Assembly: GCA_021234155.1 (NCBI GenBank)
Contig: JAJEKV010000139.1
Location: forward strand, 860,285-924,284
Source of the DNA: Isoetes taiwanensis
Lineage: Eukaryota; Streptophyta; Lycopodiopsida; Isoetales; Isoetaceae
Length of the DNA: 64,000 nucleotides
Direction: 5' to 3'
The notes under the pieces were generated by a model that saw only the letters and a program-made list of their open reading frames with translations, was not told the DNA's origin and did not search any database. The translations under genes and the position numbers were made by a program. The stretch's first letter is position 1, and every line of letters begins with the position of its first letter. Below are positions 22,815 to 34,800 of the stretch, one piece after another.

Positions 22815-23580
22815 ACATGTTTTTGAGTTCTCTGTATGGGATAAGGGTTTTTTCTGATCTGCAAGTTGCTTAGCTTTTGATCAGAGTAGAATTCCAACGC
22901 TCTTTCACATGTGGGTATTTTTTTGGTCTTCAATTTGTGTTTTGATCTATTTTTTTTATTCAATTGTCTTAGTATAAGCTTTGTTGATCTGAGTTCTGTG
23001 CTGTGGCTCAGGAGTTAGAAGCATATGCATGTCTATCTAGAGGAGCTTCTGGCTGCAAATATCATGGATAGGATCAACCAGTGCAAGATGCATTTTTTAT
23101 CTTTGTTGAGCTTAATAGTTCTTATATAATCTAGACAAAAGATGCAGTACTGCACCAAGTGAATGTATTGAAATCAAATGTTTGCAATGTGGCATGTTTT
23201 CTGCAGATAATCTCGTGCTATATTTTATTTGAGCTCTTGTTGCATTTGTTATTGCTAACAAGAATGATTTGGTCCCGTTCGGTCAGAAACATGTCTGTTT
23301 GGGAATTGTATACGTTACAGGACTTTAATCTGCAGATACAAAGTCCAACATCTCTTTTGCATTGCCATAGCTTGATTAATCTGTGCTTTGATCATACTGT
23401 TGCAATTTGGCCATTTCTATTATGCGTACATTGATCTAACTATTTAACTCTGCATATTGATGTTGTAGGTACTGCTTTAGAGCATTTCACAAATCTTTGT
23501 AGATATGTGTTATTATACTGTAAAGCAATAGAGCTTTTGGTTTGCCGTGGTAGATCTAAATTGGGAATCGTCCATCTATA
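22815..23580. other. No recognised gene
   Basis: T-rich non-coding sequence. A 91-residue plus-strand frame at 23159-23434 is open but shows no family signature. The stretch ends where the DIRS-like element begins. Confidence 0.4.
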
Positions 23581-23711
23581 ATCCCATCGATCCGAGCCAT
23601 CGGATCGCCATTCTGGGAAAGGACGAGCCCCTATATTAGGCTCGTTCCATTCTCAGACCGGTTATCGGCGTCTTCTCACAGCAGCATTTTCTTCGTTCTC
23701 GTAGCTTCCCA
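23581..23711 (+). repeat. A1, left terminal repeat of the DIRS-like element
   Basis: It begins ATCCCATCGATCCGAGCCATC. The segment 23588-23607 is a perfect 8-bp stem palindrome (CGATCCGA-GCCA-TCGGATCG). It continues through CCATTCTGGGAAAGGACGAG and ATTTTCTTCGTTC and matches 30917-31045. Confidence 0.75.
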
Positions 23712-25579
23712 TGACTCTTCGATCGATGGATTTCTTCTAGAGCTTCTCCTTCGGCTCCTGTCTCCACGTCCTCGCTACCGGCATCTTCTTCGCGAGTTGT
23801 CTTATCCTTCTTTGGAAGGTACGCCTTCTTCTTATCTTGTTAATTATGCCTGGAATTCTCTATCGGTGCTAGGGTAGATCTTGTTTTTCTATTTGGCTTT
23901 TGGTTGCAGTGAGGGTGTTTGCATGAGGAATTGCTATGATTCTTGTGGATTTCGCCATTTTCTTGTTTGGGTTTCGCATGTTGAATCACCATTCGTCTTG
24001 TAGATTTTGTGTTAGTCTGTTGTTTTCTGCTTATTGCAGCGTTTGAATGTTGAATTCACCATGCATTTTTGCGGTTTCTTTGTCTTTTGTTTGAGGTTTC
24101 TGTTTGAGTCGGGCCTCTGTTGCTGGTCTTTGGTTCGGAATCGGTGGAGTTTGGTCACCATTTACGGTTTTCTCAGTTTGCGCTTTAGCTCATTTCGGTT
24201 CATAGATAGTGATAGGTTTTCAGTCAGGAACCCATTCGGTTTTGGCACTTGGGGCTTTAGCTTCCGGCCCTCCTAGCTTGGCAACTGGAATCTATGCCTG
24301 GGCTTGCAGCCCGATTCCAGCCCGAATGTTGTATGCCTCTGCTCCTCTCATTCATTCAGATCTCATTACGCTCCTCCTCATTGCGTTGCGATCCCGGTAC
24401 GCTCTCCTCTTGGTTTTCTAGCTCCACGATCCATCTTTGTCTGCGGATTACGTGCGGTAGTTCCTCCTTAGATCTGTGTTTTTCGGGATCTTTCTCTCTG
24501 CTTGTGCACGGGTCTATTATTGGCTCATTCTCCGCGATCTTTTTTCACCTTTGTCTCTCTTCTTTGCCGATTTTGTCTTTACGTTGGCGAATGGGTTTGG
24601 CATAGATCCCTTTGCTTCATCACTTCTTCTTGTCTTTGGTGGTGAATAGGTGTTTGGCATCGTCCTTTGCTTCTTTGGTTCAGTTCCATCAGTTCTTCTT
24701 CTTCTATTTATCTTTGTTCTCACCATGTCTTTGTATTACAGCTATTATCTTAGGGGCATCTATTTTAATCGGTTGTCTTGGCAGCCCCTTTTTTGCTTAT
24801 TGCATCTTTGCTTACGTCCATTCATTTCTTTGCATCGTCTCTAGCCCTTCATCGGCCCCCTCTGCTCCTTGTTGCTTTCGGCGTTGCATGCTTTTCTACC
24901 ATTAAATCACTCCCAGGCTCTTTTTAATCATTACACTTTGGTTTTTCTTTTCTCCAGTTTGGTTCTTCATTCGTTTCTTCCTTTCTTTGGTTTTTCTTAG
25001 CCGCCATGCCATTTCCTTGCCCCCCTTTGTTCTCGCTTTCCGGATGTTTCCTCTTGGATTTTCCCTCCTTTTTCACCTCCCGAGATGGCGATGAAACCCA
25101 CCACCTTTATGTCTTGCATTTGGCGGCGTTGCATCCGTGCTAGCAATGCTTTTACAGTTGTCCGGGGAGGACATCGGTGGTCTGCGGAATACTTTCCGGA
25201 CGCTTAAGCTTTTTGCTGCTTTTTAAGCCCGTCAGTCCATTATTCGTGCTTATCGAATGCTCGACCCAGCTCGTGCTCGTTTTCTAGGGGATGTTATTTT
25301 GTTGTGGGGTTTTTCGTCTTTGCGTCCTATTCAGCTGAAGGAATACTTTTTCATCATGACGGAGTATCCCCTCCCCTTCCAACTTACCCTACGATTTCGT
25401 TGGGGTTGCTTTCGCGGATCATCTTTGTTGCAGGGGTCCCGGCGGCTTTGTCCGTGGGCATCATAGTGCGGTCTCCTTTTTTTGTTGAATAATATGCTCT
25501 CAAGCATTTGTCTTGTGTTTTGTTTTTCATGTTTTTTGGATATTTAATAAGAATGTGATTTCTCTTATAGATTTATAAT

Positions 25580-25895
25580 GGGGGGCTCTTTATAAGTGAT
25601 GTTTCTTCCTAAGTGTTTTGATGGGTTCCCTCTTTGTTTGTTGTTTTTTCTTGTAAGGTACTTATGGAGTTATATTGGGGTGCTCTTTATAAGTGATTTT
25701 TTCCTAAGTGTTTTTAATGGGTTCCCTCTTTGTTTGTTGTTTTCTCTCGTAAGGTACTTATGGATTTATAATGGGGTGTTCTTTATAAGTGATTTTTCTT
25801 CTTAAGTGTTTTTCATGGGTTCCCTCTTTATTTGTTGTTTTCTCTCGTAAGGTACTTATGGATTTATAATGGGGTGCTCTCGGATTTATAATGGG
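25580..25895 (+). repeat. ~97-bp tandem repeat, three units, in the DIRS-like leader
   Basis: A unit containing ATGGGTTCCCTCTTTGTTTG, then TTGTTTT, AAGGTACTTATGGA and GGGGTGCTCTTTATAAGTGA is repeated three times with few changes. A fourth partial GGATTTATAATGGGG follows. It lies in the untranslated leader between A1 and the gag-like frame. Confidence 0.8.
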
Positions 25896-26689
25896 GTTTG
25901 GATTATTTGTGCTCTGCTCTATTCTGGAGTGATTGTGCTATTCGGGCTACTGTGTTTTCTTCTCTAGGATTCTTTTCCTTTTTCGTTTGATGTTGTGCTT
26001 TATATCATGTTGTGCTTTTTACGGCTATTATCGTTTCTGTTTTAATGGCATTATCTCATGAGTTGCCTTTTGTCCATGTTTGTCCATTTTTTGCACATTG
26101 TTATGGGTTTGTTCTTCTTCTTTCTTTTTATTATGCAAGTGGATCGTGGGGGGTTGGATTCTTTCTTGCTATTGTATTTTCGAGGGTTTTTTTGATTCTT
26201 CGCTCTATTCTATGGTGTGGCGATATTTGGGCTACTGTGTCTTTTTATGTTATGATTCTTTTATTTCTTCTCGTTTGTAATATTATGTTGTGATTTTGCT
26301 ATCTATTTCGGTTTATGCGTTATTGGCCTCATTTGATGGGTTCTACTTTGTCTTTTTGTGTTTACCCAATTTTTGTACGTTGTCATGCATTCCTTGTTTT
26401 TTGGCATTTTGATCATTCCTGGCATCTCGTTTGTCGGTTCTTGAATGCACCGTTGCACTTTGTTTTTCGGCAATCTCTGTCCGATTGCATTATCTTTTTT
26501 CTGTCTATGCATTTTTACGTTTCTATAGGCGCTTTTTTCTCTTGGTCATATTATTTCAGTTATTTGTTACTTATTATTTATCGTGATCGTTTTTCTTTTC
26601 GGGCTCCCTGATGCCTTCCGCTGGGGTCTTAGCGTCGTTCACGGACTTCCGTCCGTCGCCATTCCTTCGATTCCTCATTGTGGCGGCGT

Positions 26690-27808
26690 ACCTTTCTTTC
26701 CGGTTGTTCTTGTTTTCTAATGTCCTTCTTTTTTCAGGTCATTGAGCTGATGCCGTCCCTCGCAAGCACTTCTGGCGCTTCTTCAGCGTCGCTTTCTCCG
26801 CCGCGGCTAGCTCGCGCTGCTGGTACTCGACGTCAACGCGAAGCTTCCCTTTCACTCGAGCCTGACTCTTCGGACCCTGGTTCCCTTTCTCCTCCTGCTT
26901 CTCCGATTTCTGTCGCATCTTCTTTTTCTTTTTGGTCCCCCTCAGCCTTTGCTGCTCCTTCCTCTTCTCCCGTTGGTCCCGCTTTTCCTGTATCTCCTAC
27001 TCAAATGGCTCCTCTGTTTTCTTCTCTTCCGCATGTATTTTCCGCTTCTGGCCCACCTGTGTCTTCCACGCCTGTTTCTCCTGAGTTCACTCAGCTGCTA
27101 CATGAGCTTCAGCAGCAATGGGCTACGCTCCAGGCTCTCTAGACTTCGATGGCACAGCAATTGTCGGTGCAGACTCAGCTTGAGCATCTCCAACAGGACA
27201 TTCGGGAGCGGGCCGCGCGTCCTACTCCTTCTTTTGACCGCGACTCCATGCGGCATTACTACGAGTTTGCGTCTGCTATGGACACTCGTTTTCGATGGAT
27301 TCATGGCCGTCTTGCTATGTTGGGGGTTGCCATTCCAGATGATGTGCTGCAGATGGTAGAGGAAGGTAAGCGTTTGGCGGATCAGGAGATGAAATTTGTT
27401 CTTATTGCTGATCAACATGGTTATGACGTCGCCTTGCACTTTAGTGAGTCCCCTAGTCTGAATTTTTCTTCGGAGGAGTCCAAGCGCTTGCATCAGGCTA
27501 AGAAATTCGCCCAGGAGAAGCGTCTATCTTCTTCTCGCCCTTCGCCATACCCTTCCGCACTTCTCTTTACGCTGCTTCCCACCTTAATTCCTCTACCGCC
27601 GTTGTACTTTTTTGTGGTCGTTTTAAGCCACCTTTGCCGAACAATTGTTTTTTCGTCGCCAGTTCTCTCATAATGCCATTCCTCCCCTTTCCAACCCTTA
27701 TTTTTCTCAAACTGTGCCTCTCAATCCTACTCCTTTGTTGGCTGTTCCTCCACCACCTCAGCATTCGGCTCTTTCTCCGCCTGTGTTGCCTCGGCCTTGG
27801 TCTTCTTG
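26690..27808 (+). pseudogene. Gag-like protein of the DIRS-like element
   Basis: The frame starts with a Ser/Pro/Ala-rich low-complexity region (about 150 residues to 27139), meets one TAG at 27140-27142, and continues in the same frame from 27149 with a helical, charged region (RHYYEFASAMDTRFRWIHGR and HQAKKFAQEKR). Past about 27520 the sense shifts frame into a proline-rich tail (KPPLPNN) that ends near 27808. Position before RT, low-complexity N-terminus and a coiled-coil-like centre fit the first ORF of DIRS elements. No zinc knuckle is visible. Sequence alone would not identify it; the call rests on context. Confidence 0.6.
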
Positions 27809-27899
27809 AACCGTTTTAGTTGTTCTGCACTATCTGTTGTATTTGGTTTTTGATCATTAATAAAGCATTTTGGTTTCTAATGGGTCTTTTTTTCTACAG

Positions 27900-28660
27900 A
27901 TTGCCAACCTTTTACTTCTGCTCTACCTCACCTTCCCTTTGATCCGATGGCTCTTGATTCTTATTATGCGACCTTGCCTGTGTATGGGCGTCTCTTTGCT
28001 TCTTTACCTTTTTGGCATTCCATTTCTGCTCATCCGCTTGTGTTGTCTTGGATCCAGTATGGTTATGCTCTTCAGGTGGGCCCGGAACCCCCTTCTCAAC
28101 CCTATTTTAAGCTAGAACCTTTCTTCTTTGTCTTCTCATATTCCTTTTAAGCCCGATTACGCCATTCAAGACCTTTTTGCGTTACGGTCTTTGTTATGCA
28201 AGTTCCATCTTGTCCCTTTTACGCTCACCCACGGGTGTTGTGCCCCAAAGGCGACCATAAGTTCCGCTTGATTCTCGACTTGCGCTATCTTAACTCCTTT
28301 TTTTTCACATTCCTTCTTTCAGATTCACGAAGTCGCTTTCGATGCTTTGGCTGTTCTTCAACCCCAAGATTTTCTTTTTTACTTTGGATCACGAAATCGG
28401 TTACCATCATGTTCCCATCGGCCTCCTCATCATACTTTTTGGGTTTTCGGTTTGAGTCACATTTTTTTTTGTCTTCACTATGCTTCCTTTTGGCTTGGCC
28501 TCTGCTCCCTTCGTCTTTACCAAGTTGATCGCCCCTTGGTCCGCCATTGGAGGGCTACGGTATTCGATTGCACTCCTTATATGGATGATTTCCTTTTTGC
28601 ACTCAGTGGGACCCTCTTTTTGCTCTTGACATCGCATCATTTCTGATTTGCAATCTATTT
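27900..28660 (+). pseudogene. DIRS-type reverse transcriptase remnant
   Basis: The N-terminal motif characteristic of DIRS RTs is present (GRLFASLPFWHSISAHPLVL, then SWIQYGYALQ). A frame change leads to CPKGDHKFRLILDLRYLN, the strand before the first catalytic Asp. Pieces of the following motifs are split over frames (GYHHVPI-like, then FTMLPFGLASAP-like). The catalytic box appears as YMDDFLFA after LVRHWRATVFDCTP. In DIRS elements this enzyme copies the RNA before recombinase-mediated insertion. At least three frameshifts make it inactive. Confidence 0.75.
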
Positions 28661-29039
28661 GGTTTTTCTCATTGCACGGCCTAAGTGTCGTCTGCGTTTG
28701 TCACATCGTGCTATTTTCCTTGGTTTTCTCCTTGATGCTTACGCCATGATTATTTGCCTATCTTCCAAGAAATTGGCCAAGTTTTTTGCCTTTCTTCTTA
28801 AGCTTCTTTCTTCTTCTCATCTTACTTCCGCGGCACCCTAGCAAAAATTTTTGGGCTTTCTCCGGTCTCTTAGTTATTGTTTTTGGCTCTCTTGTCTCCG
28901 TTTTGACCTTTTTGTTCTTATCGTCTTATTCACCTTGGCCTTAATCGATGCTCCTATTTCTTTGTCTTCTTTGGCTTCGCATGGAAATTGTGTTATGGGA
29001 ATCTATCGCCTCATCTTTAAGTTTTAGTCTATTTCTCCC

Positions 29040-29640
29040 TCCGTAGTCCTTCCTGTCGTCCTTGGTTTTCGATGCTAGTTCTTTTGGATGGGGGGGTGGC
29101 TCTTGCTTCGGCAGCAGCTTGGATTTTGTTGGCCTTTTTCCGAGTCGAGCTGTCTCATTCTTCCACTTGGCGAAACTCTTTTGCTTTCTATCAAGTTTTT
29201 GCGCTCCGCTTGCCTTCTCTTCATGTGCTTTCGCCGATGCCATTTCGGGGGATAATTTGAATGTTGCCACCATTCTTCAAAAGGAGGTTCTTCTTACTTG
29301 ATATTCATTTTCTCACCTTAGAGATTTTTCTCCTTTGTTTTCATTTTTCTATCTCCTTGGAGCCGTGTGGATTCCACGTTCCCAAAATGAGTGGGCTGAT
29401 TATCTTTCGTCTTCCCTCAATCTGCTTTGATTTGCCCTTGCCCATGGTGTTTTCACTATATTGATTCTTTATGGGGCCGCATCATGTGGATCGTTTTGCT
29501 TCTCCCCTTAATCATAAGCTTCACGTTTATAATACTTTCGGTTCCCATATCCGCGACCGTATTCCGCTTTGATGCTTTTACCTATGATTGGCGCCTCTTT
29601 AATAATTTTGTTTTCCTCCACCTTCTTTAGTTCCGTGTTT
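29040..29640 (+). pseudogene. RNase H domain remnant of the DIRS-like element
   Basis: VFDASSFGWGGGSC near 29068 carries the first catalytic Asp of DIRS RNase H (consensus DAS-GWGG). GDNLNVATILQKE near 29248 matches the TDN motif. Later pieces read WIPRSQNEWADYLSSSLNL and, in another frame, VDRFASPLNHKLHVYNTFGS, the conserved end of this domain in DIRS/Ngaro elements. Frames alternate, so the protein is broken. Confidence 0.75.
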
Positions 29641-29954
29641 TGCACCATGCAGCCGGCGTGTCATGCTTTCGTATCCTGCGGGTGGTTCTTCATTGGCCTT
29701 CGTGCACCTTGGTGGCCTTTACTCTGGGCGTCTTTTATTAAAGAATTTACGTTTTTGATGCATTTTCTTTGGCTTTATTGCCACATCTTTTTCGGTGACC
29801 TTTTGCGGATTAGTCAGTCATGTAGCTCTTTTTATGTTTTTTAGTTGTCAATTTGAATGAAGTTAACATGGTTTTTATGTTGTTGTGACAAATACTTCTG
29901 CTTGCTCACCCCCCTGGAGGTTCCTTTTTCTTTTCGCGACTTTGCCTTTAGTTT

Positions 29955-30850
29955 TTGCATCGTGCCCCATCTACTCTTTTGGCTTACTTCCAGTATGTTC
30001 GCCAAACTTTGTTGCTTGAATTAAAGATCTCCATCTTTGTTCCTTTTCTTCCGACTTCTCCTTTTGTTGTTCGCGGCCTTTTTTGCTTCTCTTCATCATC
30101 CTCGGATATTCGGCCTCCTCCATTTCTTCGCCTCGGCGACCATATCCTTTTTCATCAACTTTTCAACCTTCCCTCCAGCCATTTTACCTTTACCCTCGTT
30201 GGCTTCGTCCCGGGTCTACCTTTTCGTCACACTCGCCCTCCTGGTACCTTTCTTCCTCTCCACCTTTCGGCATGTTAAGCTCGATTGTTCTCCCACTTTA
30301 GCATCCTGCGTGGGCTTCTTTTCCCTCTGCGGCCCTTGTGGCTATCGTTTGTAGTTTCCTTTGCGGCTTTTGCATCTCAGGAGCCCTTGCCCTCAATTGG
30401 CGTGATCTTTCTTTTTCTTTATCCATGTGGATCTTCTTATTACGTCATTCCAAAGCGTGACCAACTTGCTTTCGCGGTCATACGATTTCTTTAGCCAGCT
30501 TGCCTTAGTTAAGCATGCCTGTCTCTATCGCCCGATTTGATTTCTACCGGTTCTTATCATCTCCTCGATCCTCCATCCGTGCCCCTTTTAGTTCATCTCC
30601 TTCTTCTTTCGTCCTTTACCTTATCCCTTTTCGGGGGTGGTGGCGGGGATATGTTCTTCTTGCTATCGGCTTGGATCCATCCGATATATGGTACTCATTC
30701 ATTTCGTCGGCGGAGGGGCCAGTAAGCTGCCATTTCGGGGAGTTCCACATGATGCTGCTTGCGCACTCGATTAGTTGGCTCCTCTTCTTCTCATTCTTTC
30801 GCTATGTGCTTACGATCCTACTCAACACACAGGTTTCCGCGGTGACGCTT
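29955..30850 (+). pseudogene. Tyrosine recombinase remnant of the DIRS-like element
   Basis: The N-terminal SAM-like segment reads RAPSTLLAYFQYVRQTL. The core has LNWRDLSFSLS and LLRHSKRDQLAF-type strands over two frames around 30380-30480. The C-terminal catalytic box reads YGTHSFRRGGASKLPFRG over a frame change near 30700, matching the HxxR of DIRS recombinases (THSFRRGGA). The final Tyr box is not clearly recovered. In active relatives this enzyme integrates a circular cDNA without target-site duplication. Confidence 0.75.
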
Positions 30851-30880
30851 GGGTTTATAGTTGAGGAAGTCCTTTGGTAG

Positions 30881-31045
30881 TCGGCCCGGTTTGTGTCTCA
30901 CGAGTCCTTTCCCGGAATCCCATCGTCAGAGCCATCGGATCGCCATTCTGGGAAAGGGCGGAGCCCCTATATTAAACCGTTCCATTCTCCGGACCGTTTA
31001 TCCGGCGTCTTCTCCGACAACATTTTCTTCGTTCGTGGCTTCCCT
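30881..31045 (+). repeat. B1-A2 internal junction of the DIRS-like element
   Basis: B1 (30881-30918, TCGGCCCGGTTTGTGTCTCA then CGAGTCCTTTCCCGGAAT) runs without a gap into A2 (from 30917, ATCCCATCG then GAGCCATCGGATCGCC and CATTCTGGGAAAGG). B1 matches 31790-31829; A2 matches 23581-23711. This is what a copy of the joined element ends would look like. Confidence 0.75.
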
Positions 31046-31789
31046 CCCTTCCCATACTAGCTGCGTGGGCGTGTCGTCTTTTTCATTTGTATTATTATTG
31101 GTTCTTGCCCTTTTTGTTGTTTTCACTTGTGGGTGTCGCTTTTTTTTTTCTTTGTTTCCTTGGCATTTTTTACGTGTTTTCTCGCTGCGGAGTGATCTTT
31201 ATTTATTTCCACCCTTGAGGGGTGATGCATCTTTATATATCATGTTTTCCACCAGTTGGGTGATGCTTTATCCACCTTCCGGTGGCTATCTTCTTTTTTT
31301 ATGCTCTTTTTTCTATTTTTACGCCTTATATCTTCCCGCTTTTTTCTTGATCGCGGATTCTTTTTATGGTTTGGGCTTGTTTCTCTAACTCTTCACGGGT
31401 GTTTTTGAGTTTTTGGGTATTGCGGGATTTCGCTATCTTCCAGCGGCTTTTGGGGTCTGATGGTTTTAGATTCGTCACCCTCGTTGTTATATGGGGTTTT
31501 TCGCGGTTGTTTGGGGTCGTGCTTCGGTTTGCCTTAGCGCTCGTTCGGTTTCTCTGTTCTCTAGGCACTACATTCGAGGTTGGTGGCGACCATTTCTCAT
31601 TAGGGTTTTCCTCGAAAACCCGAAAGGGCGAGGTTTTTATCCCCGATGAGAACTTGTCGCCATTGCCCTCTTATATTGCCTTAGCACATTTTCTTTTTTG
31701 GGGGTAGTCCGGATATTGTTCCTATGTTCCCCTCTCTCTTCTTATACATTTATTGTACATTTAACTCTTTGTGATGAATGACAAGCCTA

Positions 31790-31829
31790 TCGGCCGGTTT
31801 TGTGTCTCTCGCGAGTCCTTTCCCAGAAT
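31790..31829 (+). repeat. B2, right terminal repeat of the DIRS-like element
   Basis: TCGGCCGGTTTTGTGTCTCT followed by CGCGAGTCCTTTCCCAGAAT repeats B1 with small differences, and marks the right boundary. Confidence 0.7.
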
Positions 31830-34800
31830 AAAGACATGATGACTAATCCTTTGGTTTCTTTTTGCAGCATTTAGGAGCCTTCATTTTTCTATAATTGTTT
31901 CAAGTTATTTGAGCTTGCCCACTGGGTAAAACTTGGAGCAGAACTTTTCCTTTCTTGGTATTGTCTTTGACTCTTCTTTATTGTACTTTCGTAAAACTTC
32001 ATTATAAAGGTTTGTCGTTGAAATCATTAGACTTTGTGAATATTTACGAATGTCACTAAAGTGTAGATTATTATTTGCAAGCTATTGAACTATAGACTCG
32101 GAAGAACATCTTTGTTGACAAGTCCCTTCAGCTTGCTAGTTAAGCGAGCAAGGGTTTAACGCAATTAAAGCTCACGATATTCAGTTTGTATATTTTCAAG
32201 CTCCGCCCACTCGGGGAAATATTGAGTTCAAGAATGTGTTCATGCGCTTATGGGGCTGAACTCCCCTTGGTTCTTCATAGTCTTCGATGGCTCAGAAATC
32301 AAATGAGAAACTTGGTGTTGCCGGTCTCGCGGTCACGGGGGAAACAAGCCCTGTTTAATACTTTAATTAGGTGTTGTGGTGCACCGGCAGGCCAAATACT
32401 TATTGATGAAGCGAGGGCCAAATACTTATTGATGGTCGTGACATTGCAAAATTTGCTCTAAATGACCCGCATGCGGGGCAAAACAATCCAGTTCTTTTCT
32501 CCGGTATTGTAAATATGTCCAGTAATGGATATTTTCTACTTGCCGCAAGGTGTTGGCTTAGACTTTTTCATTCTCAAGACCTGGCTGATTCAACTTGGAT
32601 CCATTTGAGAATCATAGTGATCCAAATCTTTGAGAGGCACTTGCAAGATCTCATCCCAAGGGCGTTTCAAAGACGAGAATGCTACTGAGGCCTGCATGCT
32701 TTCGGATACAATATGTAATCATGTAATATCATGTCTCTTGAAGCTTGTTTTTACATGTTTGCAAGCTATAAACTTTATAATTCACCTAATCTACATGAGC
32801 GTTCAATCCCAATGAGCTAATTAGATTCACGAAGATTGGCTAAAAAGCGGTAGCTTGATGTTTATTGCCATAACAAAGTTTGTACTATGTTACCCGACAC
32901 ATATAGTGCAAACCTTTTCCTTGGGCTTGCCCTTTATAATTCACCTCCTTTTAACGACATTTTTCTAAGTTCTAATATGTAAATGTGAATGAATGAAAAC
33001 CCATTGGAGCTCTTTTTAGGTGAGAATTTAGCGTGGGAATCCATGTAAATATGGGTCTTTGGATCATCAGCAAAGGGGCTGATGCATTGGTGAAACAATG
33101 CGTTGAAGTTATTTAACTTTATGGTAAATTGTGTTGAAACTTTCTGTCTAAAATGGGCTTTAATATATTCACGCTATTTCAAAGTTGAAATTAAGATTTT
33201 TGATTCTTTTTTTGTTAAGGTTGGTGGGGTTTTCTCATTTAATGAGGTATATGGTGAATCATGGTTGTACATTGAGTTTGAATATTATTCCATCTACGTA
33301 TGTAGGGTCTTTAATATCCTTCGAGTTATATGAAATAAGAACTATGTGTGTACATGGTATGTAAGAATTTGATAGACTAAATGTCGACGTCTCTAAATTT
33401 AAAATTGGGATCTGATTTGCCTCGACTTTGGCCTTTTTGTATGTATGAAGTCCGTGTACATCCTTTATTAGTTCCCATCTCTATCTAGGCAACACGGAAT
33501 CATTTTGATCTGACTGCCTCAAGCCTTGGGCAAAGTTAACGACATTTGAAATTGTTGTTTTAAGTTAGGATGTTTTGAAAGGGCATATTGTTATTACTAC
33601 TTTATCACCTATAGCACATCAAGGTGTAGATTGATTGGCAAAGGCTCAATAATTATCAGGTACATTACCATATCCACTTCATTATGGAATAATAGTTCCG
33701 TCGGTGCCCTTTCAATTGTCACATGGCTTCGTTCCCCTGTTGAAAGTTAGACTTGAAATTAATCGTGATTTCTTTCCACATTTGTGTCCTGCAATGAAGA
33801 TCTATCCTTGAAAAAAGGGAGGTAAATAAAAGCATAGTAGAAATAGAAAATGTAAATGTTGGTAACGAGTTTATGTTGGTAAATGAATTGTTTTCCCAAC
33901 CCTATGTTCTTAGTGGACATTAAGGTCTTTTATGGTCTCATGACATTTAAGATCTATTATAATAGTAACATTTTGGTTGTGGGACAATAAGTAGGCAAGG
34001 AATTGAGGCAACAAATCTTAATAAATGGCCATATTGGTATTGCTATTGTAGTTTGAACCGGTTATTACACTTGGTGAACATCGTGTCTTATGTTTTAAAG
34101 GAGGTGATCTAGTTGAGTGTTAAGGCCTTCCCATCTTCCATCTGAAGCCTATTTGAAGGGGAGGTTAGCAAGTCGATCCGTCATTTGTGCATCCATATAT
34201 TCTCAACCTTTGTTAGATATGAGGCAAAATTTGAGGCAAATAAGCATCCTGAAATTTGCCTCAAATTATTCCTATTCCTTGTCATTGGGTTTTGCCTTGG
34301 AAATTTGTGTTTGCAGAGTTGCATTAGTTTAAGCGAGAATGATGGTTCTTTACATATTTTTCACTCCTTTTGGATTGTTGCCATTGTTGAGAATATTATC
34401 GTAAGGATGAGTGCATAATGACCACGATGTATGGGTCGAGGATTTAGGACTCGTGGACGAGAACTTCCATTTTGAGCTTCCTTACAGTGCATGGGTTTGC
34501 CATTAAGCATTAGAAGCTGGTATTTTCGTTGAATTTCAATGACAATGTGCTCATTATGGTTGGTCTCGATTTCCACAGCCAAAGAAGATCTTGCCACGGC
34601 TATTACATGCGTGTGGTTGCCTGCCGTTCGGGGCTCCTTCCTTGACTTAATTCCCAAAAGCCCCTTATTTTTTTTAAAATTCCCAAAATGCCCTTAAATT
34701 TTAAATATTTTCCCAAATAGCCCCCAGTATATTTTATAGTTACTTCCAAATTAAAATGTGTTCTTTATTTCACACGGTTGCTAAACTCTTTAGCTACATT

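Larger units (their letters stand above)
23581..31829 (+). mobile_element. Complete but decayed DIRS-like (tyrosine-recombinase) retrotransposon
   Basis: The element runs from repeat A1 (23581-23711) to repeat B2 (31790-31829), with internal junction B1-A2 at 30881-31045. In order it carries a long T-rich leader, a gag-like frame, DIRS-type RT, RNase H and a C-terminal tyrosine recombinase. All are broken by frameshifts and stops. No LTRs, aspartic protease or DDE integrase are present, as expected for this order. The ends are also mutually inverted: CATTCTGGGAAAGGAC in A is complementary to GTCCTTTCCCAGAAT in B. This mixes split-direct-repeat organisation (PAT/TOC/Kangaroo type) with the inverted-end relationship of DIRS1. 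Confidence 0.85.

Noticed and set aside
25580-25895. CRISPR array
   Set aside because: Units are contiguous ~97-bp tandem repeats without spacers, inside a eukaryotic retroelement.
30861-31388. 175-codon plus-strand frame as a DIRS accessory gene
   Set aside because: It spans the B1-A2 junction and the T-rich 3' region, starts inside the terminal repeat, and has no conserved composition.
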